In this document: positions 1-5,645 of the stretch, one piece after another | How positions within the stretch are numbered: position 1 is the first letter of the stretch | How the letters are laid out: the number at the start of each line of letters is the position of its first letter | Origin: Kiritimatiellota bacterium | GTDB taxonomy: Bacteria; Verrucomicrobiota; Kiritimatiellia; JAAZAB01 | Assembly (NCBI GenBank): GCA_008636095.1 | Contig: VSJD01000166.1 | Span: forward strand, 1 to 10,000 | Direction: 5' to 3' | DNA length: 10,000 bases | Translations under genes and position numbers: made by a program | The notes under the pieces: model-generated | What the model was told of the DNA's origin: nothing | The model's input: the letters and a program-made list of their open reading frames with translations, nothing else | Databases searched by the model: none

Positions 1-307
1 GTTCGAAAGCCGCCTGCAGGAGGTCGCGCAGGACAGCCACGTTGGCCAGGACCCCGCTCGTTTTTTCAAAGTGCCGGTGAGTTGCCCGGGCAATGACTTC
101 CGCCAGCGATGTTTTGCCGCAACCGGGCGGGCCGTAGAGGATCAGGCTGGCGAGCCGGTCCGACTCGATGGCGCGCCGCAACAGTTTGCCGGGGCCCAGC
201 ATATGGTCCTGACCGGCGATTTCCGCAAGTGTTTGCGGACGCATGCGCGCGGCCAGCGGTGGACGGGCGTTAGCCGCCCCGGGATTCTGCTTATTGAAGA
301 GGTCCAT
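1..307 (-). CDS. rarA: RarA/MgsA-type replication-associated recombination ATPase (N-terminal part)
   Basis: This is the first 102 codons of an AAA+ ATPase; the rest lies beyond the left edge. RarA-family proteins act at stalled replication forks with the clamp-loader and SSB machinery. The visible protein has the family's opening, with LAARMRPQTLAEIAGQDHML at residues 18-37, a clear Walker A motif GPPGCGKT at residues 59-66 (SLILYGPPGCGKTSLAE in context), and the following segment FEKTSGVLANVAVLRDLL, which corresponds to the usual FxxLNAVxxGVxDLR region but lacks the common LNA. The ATG at 305-307 is chosen because AGGGG lies just upstream and the conserved N-terminus begins there. The gene is on the same strand as pheS and pheT but about 650 bp downstream of pheT, so co-transcription is uncertain. 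Walker B, sensor and C-terminal domains cannot be checked. RuvB is less likely, since the flanking residues are RarA-like. Confidence 0.85.
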   Translation of the reverse strand, partial: MDLFNKQNPGAANARPPLAARMRPQTLAEIAGQDHMLGPGKLLRRAIESDRLASLILYGPPGCGKTSLAEVIARATHRHFEKTSGVLANVAVLRDLLQAAFE

Positions 308-363
308 GCCGTCCCCTAGGCTGAAAATGAATACCCCACCTTGGCCGTGACGAAGTCAAGCTC

Positions 364-377
364 TGTTCCGCAGAACA
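364..377. repeat. Short hairpin, TGTTC-N4-GAACA
   Basis: Perfect 5-bp arms TGTTC and GAACA enclose CGCA. The GTTC-N4-GAAC core recurs twice, with longer arms, at 5564-5581 and 5599-5616 behind the flavin reductase gene, so this may be a small dispersed hairpin family. There is no T-run, so it is not an obvious terminator. Confidence 0.4.
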
Positions 378-417
378 AAGTGGGTGCTTTAGCCAGTGGG
401 TTCCAGATCCCTTGCTT

Positions 418-445
418 TCCGCCAAAGGCGGATCTGCCTATGGCA
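418..445. repeat. Tandem hairpins with TCCGCC/GGCGGA core
   Basis: TCCGCC (418-423) and GGCGGA (427-432) pair around AAA, followed by TGCC (435-438) and GGCA (442-445) around TAT. The TCCGCC/GGCGGA core recurs in the pheS-pheT spacer at 3566-3595, and GGCGGAG units recur inside pheT near 2003-2028. This suggests a dispersed palindromic repeat family. Confidence 0.5.
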
Positions 446-552
446 TGAAAGGGCCTAAGGGCGCCGCTGAATTCAAGCTCCCTGGTAGCATCATTAACGG
501 GTCAGAGATTTGGCTCGTAACCACGTACCAGGCAGGGTACTCATCTAAGGGC

Positions 553-580
553 GAAACGATTCTGTGCGCAGAACCGTTTC
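553..580. repeat. Imperfect 12-bp-arm hairpin
   Basis: GAAACG at 553-558 pairs with CGTTTC at 575-580, and TTCTG at 560-564 pairs with CAGAA at 569-573, with one internal mismatch and a TGCG loop. The arms carry the same TTC...GAA centre as the GTTC-N4-GAAC hairpins elsewhere in the window. Confidence 0.45.
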
Positions 581-728
581 TATAGGCTGTTAAAGAACAA
601 TATGCGGCTGATGGCGCGGGTCTTGGGGCGTGTTGTTCAACCCAAAAGCCGGTATGCGCTTGTTGCGAACACCGTCCCCGGAATGCCACGCCCCCGTTTT
701 GCTTGTCACCGCTGCCATCAACAGACCG

Positions 729-780
729 ACCGGCTGGAAGCCGGTAGACTTCATCACCACAGGCATGGAATCCATGCCTG
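729..780. repeat. Pair of adjacent palindromes (RPTGWKPV-type repeat)
   Basis: ACCGGC (729-734) and GCCGGT (740-745) pair around TGGAA. Fifteen bases later CAGGCATGGA (760-769) and TCCATGCCTG (771-780) pair perfectly around a single A. Read on the plus strand, the first palindrome encodes RPTGWKPV, a phrase I remember as a translated intergenic repeat in genomes of planctomycete- and verrucomicrobia-related bacteria. That recollection should be tested by search. The structure itself is directly visible. Confidence 0.55.
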
Positions 781-955
781 AAAAGAATCTCCATATGTTC
801 TGCAAACAGTCTTCTATGAATCCCAGCATACTGCCTGTTCCCGCACCCGCGCGCCCCTGAGCCTGCTCTGCCCACCTCTCCAAAAGGTTGGGGCTACGCA
901 GGCCAAGTCGGGCCGCCGATGTCATGCTCCGTCGTAATTGTCTCGGCCGTTATCT

Positions 956-3517
956 TTATCTGATTTCCACGGATATCTCGTTCCGGAGCCGGTCCTTGAG
1001 GCCCAAGTGAAGCCGATTGACTTCATCGTCCGTCAGGGTCCGTTCCCCGGATCGATAGGTCAAGGAGTAGGCCATGCTCTTACAACCTACACCTATCTCA
1101 TTACTGCTAAAGATATCAAAGAGTTCAACGGTTGTCAATTCTTTTGGCGCAATTTTCCAGATGGCGTTGACGATATCAACGTGCCGGAGACGGTTGTTGA
1201 TTCGCAGTGCGATATCACGTGTGACGGAGGGATACACCGGCAGGCGCTCCGCGGCGGGGACGGTGGTTACGCGCTCCAGGAGTGGCGCCAGCCGTATTTC
1301 CAAAATCGCCACGGGTTCAACTAAGCGCCACTCCCTGCGGAGCGCTTCGCGGACAAGACCAAAAACCCCGCAAGGCATTCCATCCAGCGTGATCACCATG
1401 GCGCGGTTTTTTTCAAAACAACCCAGGTCATAAAGCGCGGGGGGCGCCGCCACCGTCAGTTCCTGGAAAGCAAGTCCGGCCCCCTGGCCCTCGTATGCGG
1501 GACGTTCATCCACGCGAATGAACAGCTTGCGGCACAGGGCTTCCAGAATGCCCTTGAGCCACAGGAAGCTGTCGGTTTCCGCGAGGGCGGAGCGCTTATC
1601 ATAGCCGGTTCGGCCTACCGGCCCCATCAGGCCGAGGGCCACATGCTCCTCTTCGGTATAGGCTTGCTGATCATTCCGGAAAAAAACGCGGCCGATTTCA
1701 AAAAACGCGGCTTCGGCAATTTGACGCGAGCGATTGCGGCCGAGGGTCTCGATCATCTGCGGCAAAAGCGCATCGCGCAAAATGGCCTGGTCAACGCTGA
1801 TGGGGCGCGGCAACACAATGCGCTGGGCGGTGCGCGCGGCGTCGCACAGGGTCAGCAGTTTTTCGGATACCAGGCTGTAATTAATAATTTCGGTAAGACC
1901 CAGCCCTACGAGCGTATCCCGGCACATGATCGTGGCGCGGATGAACGCGTCGTTGACGCCCGGCTCGCCTGGGCGAAGCGCTCTCGCCTGGGCGGAGCGC
2001 TCCGGCGGAGCCTGGTCGGCGGAGCCTGACACGAACTGGCTGTGTGGCAAGGCCGACGGAATCTTATCCAGGCCGTACAGGCGCGCTACTTCCTCGATCA
2101 GGTCCACTTCGGCTTCCAGGTCTGGGCGAAAAGTCGGGACCTTCACCGTACAGCTTTTTTTACTACGGTCCACGATGGTAAGTGTCAACGCCTCAAACAG
2201 ACTGGCGATCTCGTTGTCCTGAATGTCCACACCCAGCAGGTCGCGGACGCGGTCAAAACGGCAGACGATGCTCCGACCTTTGGGTTCGACGGGGAAACAG
2301 TCCACCACGCCCCGGGCGGCCGCGGCCCCGGCATGTGCGACCATGAGCGCTGTAGCCCGGCGGCTGGCCCAATCCACTCCGCCAATATCCACGCCGCGTT
2401 CAAAACGGTAGGATGATTCAGAGGAAAGACCCAGGGTCTTTGACGTTTTGCGGATCAGCGCGGGCTTAAAGCAGGCGCTTTCCAGGACGACATCGCGCGT
2501 GGTGGCGAGAATGCCGCTTTGGGCTCCACCCATGACGCCGGCAATGGCCACAGGTGACTGGGCGTCGGCAATGACCAGCATGTCCGGAGTCAGCTTGCGT
2601 TCCACTTCATCCAATGTTGTCATTTTTTCACCCAGTGTCGCCCGGCGCACAACGATGCGGCCCTCCGCCAGCAGGGCGAGATCGAAGGCGTGCAGGGGCT
2701 GGCCGCACTCGAGCATGACGTAATTGGTAATATCCACGATGTTGTTGATCGGCCGGATCCCACAGCGCGCCAGGCGCAGGCGCATGGCCAGGGGACTCGG
2801 CCCGATCGTGACGTTCCTCAGGAGCCGGGCCGTGTAACGGGGGCAACCCTCAGTATCCTCGACGACCACAGTCAGCCCGCCTGCAACGCTGTGCGTAGCA
2901 CTGCGGGCAGGTCCGTCAGCCGCTGGGCCGGTTTCAGGGAATTTGATGGAGGGTAGATTCAGCCGACAACCATACAGGGCCGCCACTTCACGGGCGATAC
3001 CCAGAATACTCAGGCAGTCGGGCCGGTTTGGCGTAACCTCGATCGTCAGCACGACATCGGGTCCGCCCACAACCTCGATCAAGGGAGTACCGGCGGGGAT
3101 ATCGCATGGCAATTGCATGAGTCCGGCATGGTCTTCCGAGAGTCCGAGTTCGTCCTCGGCGCAGAGCATGCCGAAGGAGGCTTCCCCGCGGATTTTTGCG
3201 CTCTTGATTTTCATGCCGTTGGGCAACACGGCGCCGATGGCGGCAAACGGGACCTTGTTGCCGGCGCGGACATTCGGTGCACCGCAGACCACCCGTACCG
3301 TTTCGCGGCCGGTGGCCACATCGCACAGCGTGAGCCGATCGGCGTTCGGGTGCGGGTTGACGCTTATGACTTCACCGACCACAATGTCCTTGAAATCGGA
3401 CCCGATGCGGGTCAGGCCTTCAACTTCCAACCCGGCGAACGTCAGCCGCTCGACCAAGGCCTCGGGGGTAACCTCGATGGCCACAAATTCTTTCAACCAG
3501 CTCAGGGGAACTTTCAT
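956..3517 (-). CDS. pheT: Phenylalanyl-tRNA synthetase beta subunit
   Basis: PheT pairs with PheS in the cytoplasmic (alpha-beta)2 enzyme that charges tRNA-Phe, and its B3/B4 domain edits mis-charged Tyr-tRNA. Domains visible in order: N-terminal MKVPLSWLKEFV; OB-fold tRNA-binding domain, about residues 40-155 (HPNADRLTLCDV, VVCGAPNVRAGNKVPFA); B3/B4 editing domain, about 218-400 (GCPRYTARLL, RPINNIVDITNYVMLECGQP, SSYRFERGVD); B5 domain, about 415-485 (FRPDLEAEVDLIEEVARLYG); synthetase-like core, about 525-745; and C-terminal FDX-ACB anticodon-binding domain, about 758-853 (YPSVTRDIAL). At 853 residues it is longer than the roughly 800 typical of the family. Most of the excess is a repeat-encoded insert at about residues 497-518, in the linker between B5 and the core. 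The ATG at 3517 starts the conserved N-terminus, although no strong Shine-Dalgarno precedes it. pheS lies 217 bp upstream on the same strand. The reading frame is intact, so the protein is probably functional. Confidence 0.97.
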   Translation of the reverse strand: MKVPLSWLKEFVAIEVTPEALVERLTFAGLEVEGLTRIGSDFKDIVVGEVISVNPHPNADRLTLCDVATGRETVRVVCGAPNVRAGNKVPFAAIGAVLPNGMKIKSAKIRGEASFGMLCAEDELGLSEDHAGLMQLPCDIPAGTPLIEVVGGPDVVLTIEVTPNRPDCLSILGIAREVAALYGCRLNLPSIKFPETGPAADGPARSATHSVAGGLTVVVEDTEGCPRYTARLLRNVTIGPSPLAMRLRLARCGIRPINNIVDITNYVMLECGQPLHAFDLALLAEGRIVVRRATLGEKMTTLDEVERKLTPDMLVIADAQSPVAIAGVMGGAQSGILATTRDVVLESACFKPALIRKTSKTLGLSSESSYRFERGVDIGGVDWASRRATALMVAHAGAAAARGVVDCFPVEPKGRSIVCRFDRVRDLLGVDIQDNEIASLFEALTLTIVDRSKKSCTVKVPTFRPDLEAEVDLIEEVARLYGLDKIPSALPHSQFVSGSADQAPPERSAQARALRPGEPGVNDAFIRATIMCRDTLVGLGLTEIINYSLVSEKLLTLCDAARTAQRIVLPRPISVDQAILRDALLPQMIETLGRNRSRQIAEAAFFEIGRVFFRNDQQAYTEEEHVALGLMGPVGRTGYDKRSALAETDSFLWLKGILEALCRKLFIRVDERPAYEGQGAGLAFQELTVAAPPALYDLGCFEKNRAMVITLDGMPCGVFGLVREALRREWRLVEPVAILEIRLAPLLERVTTVPAAERLPVYPSVTRDIALRINNRLRHVDIVNAIWKIAPKELTTVELFDIFSSNEIGVGCKSMAYSLTYRSGERTLTDDEVNRLHLGLKDRLRNEISVEIR
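1964..2028. repeat. In-frame GC-rich repeat inside pheT
   Basis: Two nearly identical 19-bp units lie head to tail (1964-1982 and 1983-2001, CTCGCCTGGGCGAAGCGCT and the same with GGCGGAGCGCT, one difference). They are followed by CGGCGGAGCCTG at 2003-2014 and again at 2017-2028, a period of 14. In the pheT frame the block encodes about residues 497-518, a low-complexity Ala/Arg/Pro stretch (DQAPPERSAQARALRPGEPG). It lies between the B5 domain and the catalytic-like core, where other PheT proteins have a shorter linker. The frame is preserved on both sides. Confidence 0.75.
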
Positions 3518-3565
3518 TGTAATTACTCAGGTAGCCGCGTCTTACTCATACCAGACGGATATTTT

Positions 3566-3595
3566 TTCCGCCCCAGCGGATCCGCACAGGCGGAA
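3566..3595. repeat. Nested TTCCGCC/GGCGGAA palindromic repeat
   Basis: Outer arms TTCCGCC (3566-3572) and GGCGGAA (3589-3595) enclose two inner pairs, TCCGC/GCGGA at 3567-3580 and TCCGC/GCGGA at 3581-3594. The element shares its core with the hairpin at 418-432. It begins the repeat-filled pheS-pheT spacer. Confidence 0.6.
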
Positions 3596-3597
3596 CC

Positions 3598-3719
3598 ACG
3601 GATATCACGGATAACACTGATTTCTGTCATTCCCATGAAAATGGGAATCTAGTCTCTAATTTTCTGGATTCCCGCTTCCGCGGGAATGACAATCATTCAG
3701 CTTCATCCGTCCCATCCGT
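3598..3719. repeat. Inverted ACGGAT/ATCCGT doublets flanking another repeat
   Basis: ACGGAT occurs at 3598-3603 and 3607-3612. Its complement ATCCGT occurs at 3705-3710 and 3714-3719. Each pair has a 9-bp period, so the two doublets form an inverted frame around the ATTCCC element at 3625-3691. Strings of 'ATCCGTG' with this period are a familiar intergenic repeat in many environmental bacterial genomes (from memory). The nesting suggests that one repeat inserted into another. Confidence 0.6.
3625..3691. repeat. Double-hairpin ATTCCC-N8-GGGAAT element (dRS3-like)
   Basis: The element is bounded by perfect 10-bp inverted ends, TGTCATTCCC (3625-3634) and GGGAATGACA (3682-3691). It contains two perfect hairpins, ATTCCCAT-GAAA-ATGGGAAT at 3629-3648 and ATTCCCGC-TTCC-GCGGGAAT at 3668-3687. 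Both fit the format ATTCCC-N8-GGGAAT, which is the published form of the neisserial dRS3 repeat; comparable elements occur in other phyla. It encodes no protein, so any movement would need a helper enzyme. It lies in the transcribed spacer between pheS and pheT and would fold in the mRNA. Confidence 0.8.
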
Positions 3720-3734
3720 GTAATTCGTTGCCGT

Positions 3735-4757
3735 TCATTGGGCTAACTGCTCCAAAAACCGTTTATCATTGTCATACAGGAGACGAATATCGTGGATGCC
3801 GTAGCGGATCATGGCAATCCGTTCCACACCCATGCCGAAAGCGTAGCCGGTGACAGTTTCCGGGTCGTAGCCGACTTTGGTAAATACCTTGGGATTTACC
3901 ATGCCGGCGCCGGAAATTTCAATCCACCCGCTTTGCTTGCACACACGACATCCCTTGCCGCCGCAGACGTGGCAGGAGAAATCGTATTCCACGCTGGGTT
4001 CGGTGAAGGGGAAAAAGTGCGGCCGGAACCGGACCTTGACGCCCGGCCCCATCAGGCGCTGGGCAAAACAGGTAATGTCGCCCTTGAGGTCGGCCATGGA
4101 TACACGCTCCCCCACGTAAAGCCCCTCGATCTGGTGGAAGTTGGCGCTATGGGTGGCATCGGTCGTGTCGCGGCGATAGCACCGGCCGGGCGCGATGATA
4201 CGCACGGGCGGCGGCCGGCTTTCCATTACACGGATTTGCACGGGCGAAGTTTGCGTGCGCAATAATTGGCCCGATTCCAGCCAGAACGTGTCCTGCGTGT
4301 CGCGGGAGGGGTGGTCGGCCGGCGTGTTGAGCGCGTCGAAATTGTAATATTCTGTTTCGATATCCGGACCGTCGGCCACGGTGAAGCCGAGGGTATCGAA
4401 AATGCGGATGGCGTCCTCGATGATCCGGCTGATCGGGTGCCGCGCGCCAAACGCGCGCCAGCGGCCGGGCAGGGTCGCGTCGAAACTATCCGGCGCGCTA
4501 ACAGCCGCCGCCTTTTCCAGCGCGGCGCGGCGTTTTTCCAGGAGCGCGGCCAGTTCCTGCTTTAGCTCGTTGGCATAGCGGCCCATGGCCGGGCGTTCGG
4601 AGACATCGGCGTCCTTGAGCCCCTTCATGATGTCCGGCAGGAGCCCCTTGCGGCCCAGGTACTTGATGCGTACCTGCTCGAGGGCCTCTGCCGTGCCGGC
4701 GGCGCGGGCCTCGATTAGTGCCGCTTCTTTCAATGCCAATATGGCGATGGCTTTCAT
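3735..4757 (-). CDS. pheS: Phenylalanyl-tRNA synthetase alpha subunit
   Basis: This is the catalytic alpha subunit, a class II synthetase that activates phenylalanine and transfers it to tRNA-Phe in complex with PheT. The N-terminal ~90 residues are helical and charged, fitting the coiled-coil arm (KYLGRKGLLPDIMKGLKD at 33-50). Class II motif 1 is near residues 107-125 (HPISRIIEDAIRIFDTLGF), with substrate-site residues in GPDIETEYYNFDALN and DTFWL. Motif 2 spans about 191-212 (GRCYRRD ... FHQIEG). Motif 3 is FGMGVER at 307-313. Cysteines 262, 265, 270 and 273 form CxxC-x4-CxxC ahead of GWIEISGAGMV; a similar Cys cluster occurs in some PheS proteins and may bind zinc. The length of 340 is normal. 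The ATG at 4757 has no Shine-Dalgarno, but a good promoter lies immediately upstream. pheT follows on the same strand after 217 bp of repeats. Confidence 0.97.
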   Translation of the reverse strand: MKAIAILALKEAALIEARAAGTAEALEQVRIKYLGRKGLLPDIMKGLKDADVSERPAMGRYANELKQELAALLEKRRAALEKAAAVSAPDSFDATLPGRWRAFGARHPISRIIEDAIRIFDTLGFTVADGPDIETEYYNFDALNTPADHPSRDTQDTFWLESGQLLRTQTSPVQIRVMESRPPPVRIIAPGRCYRRDTTDATHSANFHQIEGLYVGERVSMADLKGDITCFAQRLMGPGVKVRFRPHFFPFTEPSVEYDFSCHVCGGKGCRVCKQSGWIEISGAGMVNPKVFTKVGYDPETVTGYAFGMGVERIAMIRYGIHDIRLLYDNDKRFLEQLAQ

Positions 4758-4770
4758 GGTTGAGACTATT

Positions 4771-4799
4771 TCTATAATTCAATTGACGCGCAAAGTCAA
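4771..4799 (-). promoter_or_regulatory. Sigma70-type promoter for pheS
   Basis: On the minus strand TTGACT (4794-4799) and TATAGA (4771-4776) are separated by exactly 17 bp. A start site about 7 bases beyond the -10 box would fall near 4764, leaving only about 7 nucleotides before the pheS ATG at 4757. With no Shine-Dalgarno visible, pheS may be translated from an almost leaderless mRNA. No attenuator-like structure with a Phe-codon leader peptide is evident. Confidence 0.5.
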
Positions 4800-4818
4800 A
4801 CTTGGAATTTGATGGTGG

Positions 4819-4842
4819 CCCGCGAAAAACCCCGCGAAAAAC
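4819..4842. repeat. Perfect 2 x 12-bp tandem repeat
   Basis: CCCGCGAAAAAC occurs twice, back to back, in the divergent region between pheS and the flavin reductase gene. It lies just upstream of the pheS promoter on one strand and of a possible promoter at 4846 on the other. It could be a regulator-binding pair or simple slippage. Confidence 0.5.
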
Positions 4843-4845
4843 CTA

Positions 4846-4874
4846 TTGACCGGCAACGAAGGGCGGGGTAACCT
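4846..4874 (+). promoter_or_regulatory. Possible promoter for the flavin reductase gene
   Basis: TTGACC (4846-4851) and TAACCT (4869-4874) are spaced by 17 bp. The -35 box matches 5 of 6 consensus bases. The -10 box matches only at its first, second and sixth positions. It would give a leader of about 150 nt before the ATG at 5031. The remainder of the 4758-5030 region shows no gene. Confidence 0.25.
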
Positions 4875-5030
4875 CTCTTCAAAAATTATGACCGGCGAGA
4901 AGAGTCTAAATGATAATTCCCCACCAGACCGGGGGTCACCCGGAAACAAGCCGGTTCTGCATGCGGCCAAGTTCGCGGTTGCGGGATTCGGAGTTAACCT
5001 GTTCTTCCTTGGAATGTGAAAGGAGCTGCC

Positions 5031-5531
5031 ATGCGTGAAGTTGCCTTAACAGAGCTATCTGTTGATGTTGTTAATCTGTGGATGAACCGGTGGCTATTGT
5101 TGACCGCCGGCACCGTTGCTGACTGCAACATGATGACGGTGGCATGGGGCAGTATTGGCTGTATGTGGTCAAGACCTTTTGCACAAATTGTCGTAAGACC
5201 TCAACGCCACACCCGCAAGTATATCGAACAATCAGATTCGTTCACCCTGTGCGCTTTTCCTGAGAAGTACCGCAAGGATTTGCAGACACTTGGCACGCTC
5301 TCCGGGCGCGACGGCGACAAACTTGCCAAAACAGGACTCACCTTGAAAGCGTCCCAGCGAGTAGCCGCTCCATCATATAACGAGGCGAGCTTCATCCTGG
5401 AATGCCGGAAAATATACTACCAGGATATGGATCCACGCGGTTTTGTTGACAAGACAATTCAAGATAACTATGCGGCAAAGGACTACCACCGGATCTACTT
5501 TGGCGAAATTCTATCGGTATACTGCGAGTAA
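5031..5531 (+). CDS. Flavin reductase family protein (FMN-binding split barrel)
   Basis: A 166-residue soluble protein that looks like the flavin reductase-like/flavoredoxin group, which bind FMN in a split-barrel fold and reduce flavin or pass electrons from NAD(P)H or ferredoxin partners. The recognisable stretch runs from NMMTVAWGSIGCMWSRP through AQIVVRPQRHTRKYIEQS to FTLCAFPEKYRKDLQTLG, matching the family's order of core strand, flavin-contacting R-P-x-R-x-T and following strand. KIYYQDMDP and YHRIYFGEI near the C-terminus also fit. The ATG at 5031 is preferred over an in-frame GTG at 5016, because AGGAG at 5021-5025 is well placed for the ATG. It stands alone on the plus strand, diverging from pheS, with an array of hairpins just after its stop. 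The physiological substrate cannot be inferred. Confidence 0.8.
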   Translation: MREVALTELSVDVVNLWMNRWLLLTAGTVADCNMMTVAWGSIGCMWSRPFAQIVVRPQRHTRKYIEQSDSFTLCAFPEKYRKDLQTLGTLSGRDGDKLAKTGLTLKASQRVAAPSYNEASFILECRKIYYQDMDPRGFVDKTIQDNYAAKDYHRIYFGEILSVYCE

Positions 5532-5542
5532 ATTTAAATTAG

Positions 5543-5616
5543 GCCGCCCAAGGCGGCAACTATGCCGTTCTATCGAACGGCGCTACACCGGTGTAGACGC
5601 GGTTCAGTAGAACCGC
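5543..5616. repeat. Array of four consecutive perfect hairpins
   Basis: Four perfect inverted repeats follow one another in 74 bp. They are GCCGCC-CAA-GGCGGC (5543-5557), GCCGTTC-TATC-GAACGGC (5564-5581), the 14-bp palindrome CTACACCGGTGTAG (5583-5596) and GCGGTTC-AGTA-GAACCGC (5599-5616). The second and fourth share a GTTC-N4-GAAC centre. The array begins 12 bp after the flavin reductase stop and ends 29 bp before the next start codon. No T-run follows any stem on the plus strand, so termination by this array would not be of the classical type. Confidence 0.75.
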
Positions 5617-5645
5617 TATGGATTAAAATTCCTTAGCATTTAACT

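Larger units (their letters stand above)
316..501 (-). pseudogene. Possible C-terminal remnant of an outer-membrane beta-barrel protein
   Basis: On the minus strand an open stretch of about 61 codons runs from just after a stop at 502-504 to a TAG at 316-318. It ends in TELDFVTAKVGYSFSA. Alternating hydrophobic and polar residues that finish near the stop with an aromatic residue are typical of the last strands of porin-like barrels, and GTELD resembles the end of alginate-export-type porins as I remember them. The stop lies only 8 bases before the rarA start codon, inside its ribosome-binding region. No plausible N-terminus or start is present and the frame is closed upstream, so if it is real it is a decayed 3' end. 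The identification rests on a short, low-complexity-like pattern and could be chance. Confidence 0.22.
308..955. other. Gene-poor spacer between pheT and rarA, rich in small inverted repeats
   Basis: No open frame here gives a recognisable protein. The spacer holds a series of short inverted repeats, listed separately at 364-377, 418-445, 553-580 and 729-780, plus an imperfect one at 871-892 (CCCACCT against AGGTTGGG). Open frames on both strands between 438 and 925 read mainly through these palindromes and match nothing I know. The rarA-proximal end may contain the decayed porin-like 3' end. I see no clear terminator with a T-run behind pheT. Confidence 0.6.

Noticed and set aside
438..925. 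Two overlapping minus-strand open frames of 145 and 111 codons, and a plus-strand frame of 76 codons at 630-860
   Set aside because: They read through palindromic repeats, resemble no protein I know, lack ribosome-binding sites, and overlap each other in different frames.
4927..4943. CCGGGGGTCACCCGG as a possible terminator or operator in the pheS upstream region
   Set aside because: The stem is short and imperfect and no T-run follows. It does not sit behind any gene that would need termination.
5016..5030. GTG at 5016 as the start of the flavin reductase gene
   Set aside because: The AGGAG at 5021-5025 would lie inside the coding region, whereas it is ideally placed for ATG at 5031.
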